Assembly (NCBI RefSeq): GCF_900156895.1
Contig: NZ_FTPD01000067.1
Location: forward strand, 10,653-74,652
DNA length: 64,000 nt
Direction: 5' to 3'
Source: Mesorhizobium prunaredense
Lineage (GTDB): Bacteria > Pseudomonadota > Alphaproteobacteria > Rhizobiales > Rhizobiaceae
The notes beneath the pieces were generated by a model. It had not been told where the DNA came from. It searched no databases and saw nothing but the letters and a program-made list of their open reading frames with translations. Of the stretch, positions 18,231 through 26,851 are shown piece after piece (within the stretch, counting starts at the first letter, position 1; each line of letters begins with the position of its first letter). Both the position numbers and the translations under genes were made by a program.

Positions 18231-19019
18231 ATGATGACTCTCAGCTCAGTGAAACGCCTCGTGCGGGCTTCGTTCAATGCGATCGGCCTCGAAGTAAGTC
18301 GCGTCTCCCGGTCACGGGCTCCGCACACTCGGTTTGAGATGATCTACGAAAAGTACAAGGACAGCACCATGCTTGGTCGCGAGCAGTATATCGCGAATCT
18401 GGCTCTTACTGCTACGGCGCCAGCGCATGGCTGCGTCATCGAGTGTGGCGTCTGGAAAGGCGGCACTTGTGCCGGCATGGCTGAGATCCTAGGACCGCAG
18501 CGAGAATATTTCTTATTCGACAGCTTCCAAGGCCATGTTGATCCACAGTCTATCGACGGCCCCGCTGCCCTTGCCTGGAAGGCTGATACGAACGGCCCGT
18601 GGTACTTCAACAATGCGATCGTCGGAACCGAGCATGCCGATGCGGCCATGAGGAAGTCCGGCGCAACGCGATATCAGCTTGTCAAAGGCTACTTCGAGGA
18701 GACATTGGCCAAATTCGAGCCGCCATCAACCATCGCGGTGCTACGAATCGATTGCGACTGGCATGCCTCCGCAATGACTTGTCTTCGGGCCCTTTTTCCT
18801 TACCTGGCCGACGATGGGATCATGATCGCAGACGGGTACCCCGACTGGGATGGTTATGCACGGGCGATCCACGAGTATCTTGCCAGCTACGAAGGTATGG
18901 CTCGCATCAAGCAATTCGAAGGCGGCTTATACTACGTCGTCAAGGGTGAGCGAGATTGGTCGACGGCTGGAAACGGTGTTTTTGCAGCGCGCCAAAACGG
19001 CAACGCCGCAGAAGGCTGA
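18231..19019 (+). CDS. TylF/MycF-type macrocin O-methyltransferase family protein
   Basis: About 262 residues. VIECGVWKGGTCAGMAEIL is the cofactor-binding region, YFLFDSFQG the second motif, and LRIDCDWHASAMTCLRAL with IMIADGYPDWDGY the metal-binding carboxylate region of TylF-like enzymes. These O-methylate sugars in a Mg-dependent reaction. The frame is open to 18174, but tandem ATGs at 18231/18234 lie at the usual family start. Together with the pyruvyl transferase and the other methyltransferases, it points to a surface glycan decorated with methyl and pyruvyl groups. Confidence 0.83.
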   Translation: MMTLSSVKRLVRASFNAIGLEVSRVSRSRAPHTRFEMIYEKYKDSTMLGREQYIANLALTATAPAHGCVIECGVWKGGTCAGMAEILGPQREYFLFDSFQGHVDPQSIDGPAALAWKADTNGPWYFNNAIVGTEHADAAMRKSGATRYQLVKGYFEETLAKFEPPSTIAVLRIDCDWHASAMTCLRALFPYLADDGIMIADGYPDWDGYARAIHEYLASYEGMARIKQFEGGLYYVVKGERDWSTAGNGVFAARQNGNAAEG

Positions 19020-19099
19020 TGACAATGCATTCCACTTTCGATCACTTCCCTCCAAGCCGAAGAGCGTTGACCACGGTTGAATTTCTGCGCGCCGCTCTG

Positions 19100-19590
19100 T
19101 TCACGCGTTGTCTATCGGGTGAAGCGCGCGCTGCGGAGCCCTTTACCACTGAGATGCCGTAACCGCGACAAGCCCGTCCCCCAATGCGTAGCGGTGATCG
19201 AGCTGTCGACCCGCCCGACAGGAACGATCCGACCTCCACGTCGGCCACCATACACTTGCGGACCGCCTCCACGAGCACGAGGCGCAACTTGCGCCAGATC
19301 GCCTCTCGTCGACATTCTCTTCCGCCTCGGCAGCGCCGTTGGGCGTGCGAACCAGCGCCCCGGTTCGTGAAGACTGTCGAGCAGGCCGCCGGGCGGGATT
19401 GCCTCGACGGCCTCGACCCCGATCCCGTCGAAGGCCTTCAACTCGGAGGCGCGAAGGCGAGCCCCTCTCCGAGCCGCGCCACGTAGAGCGGCTTGATGCT
19501 GAGCGGGTCGCGCGCCGCGATGATCCGCTCGGGCGTCGCCAGCACGAAGGCGAACATGCCATCAAGGCGGGTCACCCTTCGCAGATCGGG
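19100..19590 (-). pseudogene. Remnant of a glutamine-hydrolysing asparagine synthase
   Basis: Pieces of one protein appear in shifting minus-strand frames: RLDGMFAFVLATPERIIAAR then DPLSIKPLYVARLGEGLAFA (19571 to about 19455), then after a frame change ELKAFDGIGVEAVEAIPPG (to about 19385), then VRKCMVADVEVGSFLSGG (around 19240), then after another change VDSSITATHW. This is the end of the glutaminase domain and the SGGxDSS pyrophosphate loop of an AsnB/amidotransferase. There are at least three frameshifts, and both ends are missing. Such genes often sit in polysaccharide clusters. No function is expected. Confidence 0.8.
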
Positions 19591-19737
19591 GCGAATTCGA
19601 GGCAAATGAGGTCGGTCATTCAGCCTGGCCTATCGTAGCTGACGGGTTCGGACCTTGACGAAGCAACGCCAAATCCGAAAAACAGACAAGGATCGGTCGC
19701 GTAACGCCGCTTATTAGCCTTTACTGAATAAGCCGGT

Positions 19738-20095
19738 CAACGGGGCCGCGCGACGCGGATTGGCGACCGCCCGCAACGCCGGCCGGGCGCGTGCGAGAGG
19801 CCGTGCTGGTCTTCGTTGTTGATGATTGCCAGGTCCTGGGCGACTATCTCAGTGACTGGCAGCGACACTATGCCACTGGGAACGGGTCACCCGGGAGGCC
19901 GCGTCGAGATCGGCGATGCCAGGAATCTGCCGTTCACGATCAAACGGTCGCCGGTCCGCGAGCGACTGACCCCTGATGTCCATCCCGGCGGCTTTGTCCT
20001 GGGCTGCAAGCTGGCGATGTACGGCGATCTTGCAGCCCGTATCGGGCTTTTGGACGAGCGGTTGGGACCCGGGGGCCACGTTGGGACGAGGAAGG
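19738..20095 (+). pseudogene. Remnant of a family 2 glycosyltransferase
   Basis: Conserved GT2 pieces lie in order but in different plus-strand frames: GLATARNAG (about 19758-19784), VLVFVVDDCQVLGDYLSDW (about 19803-19860, the DDC metal site), then GGRVEIGDARNLPFTIK and HPGGFVLGCKLAMYGDLAAR with IGLLDERLGPGG (19890-20075). At least two frameshifts are present, the N-terminus is missing, and the gene is cut where the FtsH gene's 3' end begins. Non-functional relic of the neighbouring polysaccharide cluster. Confidence 0.78.
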
Positions 20096-22018
20096 TCATG
20101 ACTCGGCCGGGCGCGAGAAGTTTGTAGCCGCAGCCTTGCCTCGTCGTATCGGTCGCTTCCGCGATTGCGGATCGGATGCCTCCGTTGTCGCGCGATCCGG
20201 TGCCGAGGCGTCTCCGATGAGCGATGCGAGTTCAGCCTCGCTTAGCGTCTCGATTTCGAGCAGCTTGCGCGCCGTCTTTTCCAGCAGATCCCGTCGCTCA
20301 GTGAGGAGGCCGACGGTTCGCGCGAAAGCTGTGTCGACGATGCTGCGAACCTCCTCGTCGATAGCCTCGGCGGTGGCCTCGCCGTAATCGTGCTCGCGCG
20401 GACCGCCGGCAAGTGGGTTGGGGCTCAGGAAGGAGCGCTGGTCCTTTTCCAGCGCCACATGGCCGAGCTTTTCCGACATGCCGTAACGCGTGACCATGGC
20501 GCGGGCGATATCGGTCACTTTGGCCAGGTCATCGGCGGCCCCCGTGGACAGATGCCCGAACACAATCCACTCGGCCGCCCTGCCGCCGAGCAGCACCGCC
20601 ATCTTGTTCTCCAGTTCCTCGCGCGTCATGAGGAAGCGGTCCTCGGTCGGCCGCTGGATGGTGTAGCCCAACGCGCCGACGCCGCGCGGGATGATCGATA
20701 CTTTGTGCACGGGGTCCACTCCGGGCAGCGCCATGGCCACCAACGCATGGCCCATTTCGTGATAGGCGACGACCTCGCGTTCCCTCGGGTTCAACAGTCG
20801 GTTGCGCTTCTCGAGCCCGGCCACGATGCGCTCGACCGCATTGTTGAAATCGTCCATCGTGACGACATCCGCCCTCCGGCGCGTGGCGAGCAGGGTCGCC
20901 TCATTGACCAAATTGGCGAGATCGGCGCCGGTAAAACCCGGCGTCAGCGCGGCGACTTTTTCGGCATCGACATCGGCCGCCAGCTTAGCCGTCTTCATGT
21001 GGACCTTGAGTATCTGGACGCGACCTTGCTTGTCCGGCCGATCGAGCAGCACCTGCCGATCGAAACGGCCGGCGCGAAGAAGTGCCGGGTCAAGGATTTC
21101 CGGGCGGTTCGTCGCGGCGAGCAGCACGACGCCGATTTTCGGATCGAAACCGTCGAGCTCGACCAGGAGTTGATTGAGCGTCTGCTCCTTTTCGTCGTGC
21201 CCGCCCATCATCGGGCCCGCACCGCGGGCGCGGCCCAGCGCGTCGAGTTCGTCGATGAAGATGATCGCCGGGGCCTTGGCGCGTGCCTGCTCGAACAGGT
21301 CGCGCACACGGGCGGCGCCGACGCCCACGAACATCTCGACGAATTCTGAGCCCGAGATCGAGAAGAACGGAACTTTTGCCTCGCCTGCAACGGCTTTCGC
21401 GAGCAGTGTCTTGCCGGTGCCGGGCGGTCCGACCAGCAGCACGCCCTTGGGCATGCGCCCTCCAAGACGGCCGTATTCCTGCGGGCTCTTCAGGAAATCC
21501 ACGATCTCCTGCAACTCGGCCTTGGCCTCATCGACACCCGCCACGTCCTCGAATCTGACGCCGGTATTGGCCTCGACATAGACCCTGGCCTTGCTCCTGC
21601 CGATTTGCATCAAACCGCCCATGCCACCACCCATTCGTCTCATCAGCAGCATCCACAAGCCAAAGAAGACGAGGATCGGGACGACCCAGGAGAGCAGGTC
21701 GCTCAGGAAGGTGCTTTCGATCTGGCCAGTGACGGTGACGCCGTGTTCCTGCAGCTGCCGCGCAAGATTCGGCTCGACGCGCGTGGTAATGAATAGCGGC
21801 TTGCCGTCCTGCGGTTGCTTGAAGCGGCCCTGGATAAAGCGATCGGAGACCTGCACGTCGGCGATCTTGCCGTCGCGCAGCAGGGTCTCAAACTGGCTAT
21901 AGGGAATCTGCGCGACATGCTGCGTGGTGGTGTAGACATATTGGAAAATCATCAGCCCGACGAAGGCGGCGATCCAGTACCAGATATTGAACTGCGTCTT
22001 TCTGTTGCCCATGTCCAT
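20096..22018 (-). CDS. ftsH: ATP-dependent zinc metalloprotease FtsH (accessory copy)
   Basis: 640 residues. TM segments at about 12-30 and 108-126 flank a periplasmic domain. The AAA module has Walker A GPPGTGKT at 197-204, Walker B IIFIDELDALGR and the second-region-of-homology arginines (RPEILDPALLRAGRFDR). The protease zinc site is HEMGH, where most FtsH proteins have HEAGH. It degrades membrane and some soluble proteins. The frame is open far upstream, but GGAGGAG seven bases before the ATG at 22018 fixes the start. It stands alone, next to a pseudogene region, and is probably a second copy beside a housekeeping FtsH elsewhere. Confidence 0.92.
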   Translation of the reverse strand: MDMGNRKTQFNIWYWIAAFVGLMIFQYVYTTTQHVAQIPYSQFETLLRDGKIADVQVSDRFIQGRFKQPQDGKPLFITTRVEPNLARQLQEHGVTVTGQIESTFLSDLLSWVVPILVFFGLWMLLMRRMGGGMGGLMQIGRSKARVYVEANTGVRFEDVAGVDEAKAELQEIVDFLKSPQEYGRLGGRMPKGVLLVGPPGTGKTLLAKAVAGEAKVPFFSISGSEFVEMFVGVGAARVRDLFEQARAKAPAIIFIDELDALGRARGAGPMMGGHDEKEQTLNQLLVELDGFDPKIGVVLLAATNRPEILDPALLRAGRFDRQVLLDRPDKQGRVQILKVHMKTAKLAADVDAEKVAALTPGFTGADLANLVNEATLLATRRRADVVTMDDFNNAVERIVAGLEKRNRLLNPREREVVAYHEMGHALVAMALPGVDPVHKVSIIPRGVGALGYTIQRPTEDRFLMTREELENKMAVLLGGRAAEWIVFGHLSTGAADDLAKVTDIARAMVTRYGMSEKLGHVALEKDQRSFLSPNPLAGGPREHDYGEATAEAIDEEVRSIVDTAFARTVGLLTERRDLLEKTARKLLEIETLSEAELASLIGDASAPDRATTEASDPQSRKRPIRRGKAAATNFSRPAES

Positions 22019-22263
22019 GGCGTCTCCTCCAGCGTCACATCGATGCAGATTGTCGAACCGCCGCAACTTCGGAGCGTGCCTTGGGAGAACGTCGGGGAGC
22101 GCAAAGTGTTGCAAAGGAATGCTGCAAGGGAAACCTTGGGATCGCGGTCCCCTACGGCAGCTATCCACCCGATCGCGACCATCTTCTATGGAATCGATTA
22201 CCGATGGAGAGGGCCCGACGCAGGCAGGCCTATAGAAGCTCGGGCCGACCGCCGCACGGTCTT

Positions 22264-23088
22264 CTAGTCGATGCGCGGTCGCTGCTTGCCACGGCGGGCC
22301 AGAACATTTGCGACGACGAGCAGGACAATCGACAACGCCATCATCAGCGTCGCGGCGGCGGTGATTGCCGGGGAGAGCTTCTCGCGCAGGCCGATGAACA
22401 TCTCGAGCGGCATGGTGCGCTGATTGGCGCTGGCCAGGAACTGCACCACGACGACCTCGTCGAACGAGGTGACGAACGCAAAGGCCGCCCCTGACAGCAC
22501 GCCGGGCAGGATCAGCGGCAGCATCACCCTGAAGAATGACGTAATGGGCCTTGCTCCGGAGATGGCGGCGGCGCGCATCAGATTGCGGTCGAAGCCGGAG
22601 AGGCTCGCCCCCACCGTGACGACGACGAACGGACTGGCGAGCGCGGTATGCGCCAGGATGATCCCCGCATAGGTGCTGGCGAGACCGACGCGCGCATAAA
22701 ACAGATACGAGCCGACGGCGGTGATCACCACCGGCACGATCAACGGCGAAAGCAGCAGCGGCATGACGATGCGGCGGCCGGGAAATTTTTCGTCGGAAAG
22801 TGCTATCGCCGTCAATGTGCCTAGTAGCGTTGCGATCAGCGTCGTCCCGAACGCAACGATCAGGCTGTTGCCGATGGCTGCCTGCCAGCGCTGGGTTCCG
22901 AGCACGACCTCGTACCAGCGCGTCGAAATTCCCTCCAGCGGAAAGATGAAGAAGGCGCCGCTGTTGAACGACAAGGGAACGGGAATGAGAATCGGCACGA
23001 GGAGGAACAGGATCACCATGCCGCACCACAGCCAGAGCAGAGCGATGCGGATTCTTTCGCCTGTCGTTGGATAGGGAGACAGCAACAT
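22264..23088 (-). CDS. ABC importer permease, PotC family
   Basis: 274 residues with about six transmembrane helices and the binding-protein-dependent permease EAA-like loop ISGARPITSFFRVMLPLILPG. The start ATG at 23088 lies two bases after the upstream permease stop. It forms a heterodimer with that permease in a Pot-type (polyamine/amino-acid-like, opine) importer. The 245 bp between its stop and the FtsH start (22019-22263) contain nothing recognisable. Confidence 0.88.
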   Translation of the reverse strand: MLLSPYPTTGERIRIALLWLWCGMVILFLLVPILIPVPLSFNSGAFFIFPLEGISTRWYEVVLGTQRWQAAIGNSLIVAFGTTLIATLLGTLTAIALSDEKFPGRRIVMPLLLSPLIVPVVITAVGSYLFYARVGLASTYAGIILAHTALASPFVVVTVGASLSGFDRNLMRAAAISGARPITSFFRVMLPLILPGVLSGAAFAFVTSFDEVVVVQFLASANQRTMPLEMFIGLREKLSPAITAAATLMMALSIVLLVVANVLARRGKQRPRID

Positions 23089-23090
23089 GG

Positions 23091-24371
23091 CTACACCAGC
23101 TTGAGGCGGTCGAGGCCGAGGATGCGGGCGAAGATGCCGAACAACGCCAGGGTGAAGACGAGCAGGATGAAGCTGAGCGCCGCTGCCATCTCCCAATTCA
23201 GTTCGACATTGACGTAGCTGGCGATGAAATTGCTGATCAGCTGGTCGCTGGCGCCGCCGATCAGCGCCGGCGTTATGTAGTAGCCGAGGCAGAGGATGAA
23301 GGTGAGCAGGCAGCCGGCCATGACGCCCGGAAAGACCTGTGGAAGGTAGACGCGGCGGAACGCGGTGAACGGTTTTGCGCCGAGCGAATAGGCAGCCTTC
23401 ATCTGCGATGGCTGGATGGTGCGCATGACGCTGTAGATCGGCAGCAGCGTGAACGGCAGCTGGATGTGGGTCATGGCGATGATCAGGCCGATGCGGCTGT
23501 ACATCAAATCGAGCCGGTCGTCGGCGACGCCGAGCCACAGCAGCAGGTCGTTGACCAGGCCGAATTTCTGCAGGAGCACCGTCCAGGCCGCAGTTCGCAC
23601 CAGGATCGACGTCCAGAACGGCAGCAGCACCGCGACGATGAGGATTGCGGCGAGGCCCTTGGGCACGGAGGCGATGAGATAGGCGAGGGGGAAGCCCAGG
23701 ATCAGCGTGGCCAGCGTTACCGCTGCGGCGACGAAGAATGTGCGCATGAACACTTGCACGAAGATGGCCTGTTCGGGTGGCACTCTTTCGATGCCGCCAT
23801 CGGCATTCCAGCGCAGATCAAGCGCGCTCAGCAGATAGAACGACGTCACGCTATGGGTGCCGCTCTCGATGACCGGCCATGTGCCCGGCGCCGACCAGAA
23901 CGGCACCGCTTTCATCACCTCCAGCGGCGGCCTGTCGGCAGCCTCCAGTTGGCGCACCGTCTTGAGCACCTGGCTGCGCGCACCGGGCAGGCGGGCGTTG
24001 AGGCTCTTGGCGAGTTCGTAGGCGGTGCCCTTGGCCTGATTGCTGCGGAGATCGGCGGCAAGGGCCAGGAACGCAGCGTCGTCGGGCAGGCCGGTGCCGT
24101 TCCAGCCGCGCAAGGCCTGGCTGGTCTGCGGCAAGGCGTCGGCAATCGTCGGATCATAGACGGCGCGCGACAGAAGCAGGACGATCGGGATGCCGAAGCT
24201 CAGTGCCAGCAGCACGAGCAAAGGTGCCGCCAGCGCCAGCGACCGCAACCGGTCGCCGAAATCGGCGCGGCGAAGCGCCGCCGCGACCGACTTTGCTGTG
24301 CCGGGATCGGCGGCCGACCAGTCGCGGCTTGCCCGCGGCCGGACCAGTTTCGTGGGCTCGAGCGCCGACAT
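23091..24371 (-). CDS. ABC importer permease, PotB family, with large periplasmic insert
   Basis: 426 residues, longer than the roughly 290 of PotB. After TM1 (about 45-70) comes an insert of about 150 residues (QTSQALRGWNG to the PPEQAIF region) before the core permease helices, which carry the EAA-like loop LGAKPFTAFRRVYLPQVFPG. Such an insert is seen in some alphaproteobacterial Pot-type permeases and probably faces the periplasm. It lies six bases from the binding-protein gene. Confidence 0.88.
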   Translation of the reverse strand: MSALEPTKLVRPRASRDWSAADPGTAKSVAAALRRADFGDRLRSLALAAPLLVLLALSFGIPIVLLLSRAVYDPTIADALPQTSQALRGWNGTGLPDDAAFLALAADLRSNQAKGTAYELAKSLNARLPGARSQVLKTVRQLEAADRPPLEVMKAVPFWSAPGTWPVIESGTHSVTSFYLLSALDLRWNADGGIERVPPEQAIFVQVFMRTFFVAAAVTLATLILGFPLAYLIASVPKGLAAILIVAVLLPFWTSILVRTAAWTVLLQKFGLVNDLLLWLGVADDRLDLMYSRIGLIIAMTHIQLPFTLLPIYSVMRTIQPSQMKAAYSLGAKPFTAFRRVYLPQVFPGVMAGCLLTFILCLGYYITPALIGGASDQLISNFIASYVNVELNWEMAAALSFILLVFTLALFGIFARILGLDRLKLV

Positions 24372-24376
24372 TTTCC

Positions 24377-25426
24377 CTACTGCGCGAGCCAGGCGTTGAA
24401 GCGCTTGACCAGATCCTCGCCATAGTCGCCCCAGAATTCGGTATCGGCGACCAGGTAAGCGGTCATGTGGTCGGGTGCGTTCGGCAATTTCGGCAGGGCG
24501 TCCGGCGCGACGAAGGAGGCCGCATCGATGCGCACCGGCCCGTAGGTGATGTAGCTGGCGAGCTTGGCGTTGATTTCCGGCTGGCTGATATAGGCAAGGT
24601 ATTTGTAGGCCAGATCCGGGTTCTTGGCGCCCTTCGGAATGGCGATCATGTCATATTCGAGGATCTGGTTGTTCCAGACGATCTTGAACGGCGCCCCGTC
24701 CTTGTCGATGGCGTTCTGGATACGACCGTTCCAGGCGGTGGTCATCACCACTTCCTTGGATGCGAGGAGCTGCGGCGGCTGTGCGCCGGCATCCCACCAG
24801 ACGATGTCCTGCTTGATGGTGTCGAGCTTCTTGAAAGCGCGGTTGACGCCTTCGGGGGTTGCCAGCACCTCATAGACATCGGCCGCCGCGACCCCGTCGG
24901 CCATCAGTGCCCATTCGAGGTTCTGTGCCGGAAACTTGCGCATCGCGCGCTTGCCCGGAAACTTCGTCGTGTCGAAGATGTCGAGGACCGAGGCTGGCGC
25001 CTCCTTCAGCACGTTTGGGTCATAGGCAAGGACATCGCCATAGGCGTCGAGACCGACGCCGCAGTCGAGCGCCGAACCTTCGATGAATTTTTCACGGGGG
25101 GCGATCTTTGAATAGTCGAGCCGCTCGAGAATGCCGGCGTCGCAACCCTGCAGCACGGTCGCCGTCTCGACCGTCACCAGATCGATCGGCACGTTGCCGG
25201 TATCGACCATCGCTTTGACCTTGCCAAGATCGCCAAGATATTCCTGCTCGACGATCTTGATCCCGGTTTCCTTGCTGAACGGCTCGAACCATGCCTTGCG
25301 CTGGGCATCCTGCCAGGCGCCGCCGCTGGCCATGATCGAAAGTTCGTCGGCGAAGGCGGCATTTCCCATGGTGATGAATGCTGTGGCTGCCGCGAAGGCG
25401 AACAGCCGGGCTTTTGTGATCTTCAT
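24377..25426 (-). CDS. ABC importer periplasmic binding protein, PotD-like
   Basis: 349 residues. A Sec signal peptide (MKITKARLFAFAAATAFITM, cleavage after AFA near residue 26) is followed by LSIMASGGAWQDAQRKAWFE, the N-terminal strand typical of family 1/PotD solute-binding proteins. NQILEYDMIAIPKGAKNPD is the usual C-lobe segment. The frame is open to 25777, but the signal peptide fixes the start at 25426. The ligand is probably a cationic or amino-acid-like compound, judged from the divergent DadA-like oxidase and MocR gene. Confidence 0.88.
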   Translation of the reverse strand: MKITKARLFAFAAATAFITMGNAAFADELSIMASGGAWQDAQRKAWFEPFSKETGIKIVEQEYLGDLGKVKAMVDTGNVPIDLVTVETATVLQGCDAGILERLDYSKIAPREKFIEGSALDCGVGLDAYGDVLAYDPNVLKEAPASVLDIFDTTKFPGKRAMRKFPAQNLEWALMADGVAAADVYEVLATPEGVNRAFKKLDTIKQDIVWWDAGAQPPQLLASKEVVMTTAWNGRIQNAIDKDGAPFKIVWNNQILEYDMIAIPKGAKNPDLAYKYLAYISQPEINAKLASYITYGPVRIDAASFVAPDALPKLPNAPDHMTAYLVADTEFWGDYGEDLVKRFNAWLAQ

Positions 25427-25431
25427 TGTTC

Positions 25432-26592
25432 TTATTCCCCTGTTTTCGAGATGGAACCGCCCGTTCCGGGATCGGCCGGAAAGGCACGGCAGTCGGTGGG
25501 CGCGCAGGAAACCGTGACCGGTTCCCCGTTGCCCATGGTCGCTTCGGGGCCGACCTTGACGGTCAGCAGCTGGCCGCTTTCCAGCCTGGCCAGAAGACGC
25601 TGGTGGTCGCCGAGATAGATGCGGCCGTCGACCGTGGCGGCTAACGCATTTGCTCCGTTCGAAGCGGGCGCAAGCTTCAACCGTTCCGGGCGGATGGCGA
25701 CATGGCAGGCCGCACCTTCGGCGACGCCGATGGCCAGCGCGGCGACCGAACCGCCGCCGTGCAGCGCGACGCGGCACTCCTTGCCGGAGACGCGTTCGAC
25801 CTTGCCTTCCAGCGTGTTGTTCTCGCCGATGAAGCTGGCGACGAACGAGCTCTCCGGCGTGTTGTAGAGATCGTCAGGCGAACCGAGCTGGGCAATTCCG
25901 CCATTGTTGAACACGGCAACGCGGTCCGACATGGTCAGCGCCTCGCTCTGGTCGTGCGTCACATAGACGATGGTGACGCCGAGCATGGTGTGCAGCTGCT
26001 TGATCTCGATCTGCATATGCTCGCGCAGCTTCTTGTCGAGCGCGCCGAGCGGCTCGTCCATCAGCACCAGGCTTGGCTCGAACACCAGCGCGCGGGCAAG
26101 CGCGACACGCTGCTGCTGGCCGCCGGAAAGCTGTGCCGGCCGCCGGTCGCCGAACTGCCGCAGCCGCACCATGTCGAGCGCGCGGCCGACGCGGGATGCC
26201 ACGTCCGCCCTGGTGGTCTTGCGGACCGAGAGCGGGAAGGCGACGTTCTCCTCGACGCTCATGTGCGGAAACAGCGCGTAGTTCTGGAATACCATGCCGA
26301 TGTTGCGTTCGTAGGGCGGCAGCCTGTCGACCGACCGGCCTTCAAGCGTGATGACGCCGCTGGTCGGCCGTTCGAAGCCGGCAAGCATGTTGAGCGTCGT
26401 CGTCTTGCCCGAACCTGAGGGGCCGAGAAGGGTGAGGAACTCGCCGCGCGCCACGCTGAGGTTCAGCCGTGTTACCGCGAACGTGCGGCCGTCATAGGAT
26501 TTCTCGACATCGACGAATTCGACAAATCCTTGGCGGGCGTCTGGTGCCGCAGCGGCGCTGTCGGCTGACAGGACTGTCGCTTCGGCGATCAC
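25432..26592 (-). CDS. ABC importer ATPase, PotA family
   Basis: About 386 residues. Walker A GPSGSGKTT, Q-loop VFQNYALFPHMSV, signature LSGGQQQRVALARAL, Walker B LVLMDEPLGALDKKL, H-loop YVTHD, and a C-terminal TOBE regulatory domain (about 290-370). The start is uncertain: GTG at 26592 is placed sensibly relative to the domain, and a TTG at 26697 would add 35 unconserved residues and run into the regulatory palindromes. First gene of the four-gene importer operon. Confidence 0.85.
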   Translation of the reverse strand: MIAEATVLSADSAAAAPDARQGFVEFVDVEKSYDGRTFAVTRLNLSVARGEFLTLLGPSGSGKTTTLNMLAGFERPTSGVITLEGRSVDRLPPYERNIGMVFQNYALFPHMSVEENVAFPLSVRKTTRADVASRVGRALDMVRLRQFGDRRPAQLSGGQQQRVALARALVFEPSLVLMDEPLGALDKKLREHMQIEIKQLHTMLGVTIVYVTHDQSEALTMSDRVAVFNNGGIAQLGSPDDLYNTPESSFVASFIGENNTLEGKVERVSGKECRVALHGGGSVAALAIGVAEGAACHVAIRPERLKLAPASNGANALAATVDGRIYLGDHQRLLARLESGQLLTVKVGPEATMGNGEPVTVSCAPTDCRAFPADPGTGGSISKTGE

Positions 26593-26699
26593 GGACGGAA
26601 ATCCGTTGAGCGGCGGCAATGGCCGCTTGTCGAAACGAGGTGGTGCTTGCCGTCCATGTGTCGGTCTCGCATGACGCTGGCCGCGCAAGGGCGGCAAAC

Positions 26700-26840
26700 C
26701 AAACTTGTATGCTCACACAATCAATCGCTAAAGAACCATAGATGCAGACAAGTTTGCCCGTCAAGCGGCTTTCTTCGGGATTGTGTGAGTTTTTTCAGCC
26801 GGATTTTGAAAACATGTACCGGACAAGTGCTATTGTCCGG
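26700..26840. promoter_or_regulatory. Cluster of inverted repeats between divergent importer and MocR genes
   Basis: Three dyads lie in this divergent gap. CAAACTTGT (26700-26708) is inverted as ACAAGTTTG (26748-26756), CTCACACAATC (26712-26722) is inverted as GATTGTGTGAG (26779-26789), and CCGGACAA (26819-26826) is inverted as TTGTCCGG (26833-26840) with a 6-bp spacer. The last is 11 bp before the MocR start. MocR proteins bind repeated half-sites in the promoter shared with a divergent gene, so these are candidate operators. Confidence 0.6.
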
Positions 26841-26851
26841 AGCATTGTCTT

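Noticed and set aside
22019..23029. 977-residue fusion of FtsH with an upstream extension
   Set aside because: The extra 337 residues lie in the wrong frame over the PotC permease gene; a strong ribosome-binding site marks the ATG at 22018.
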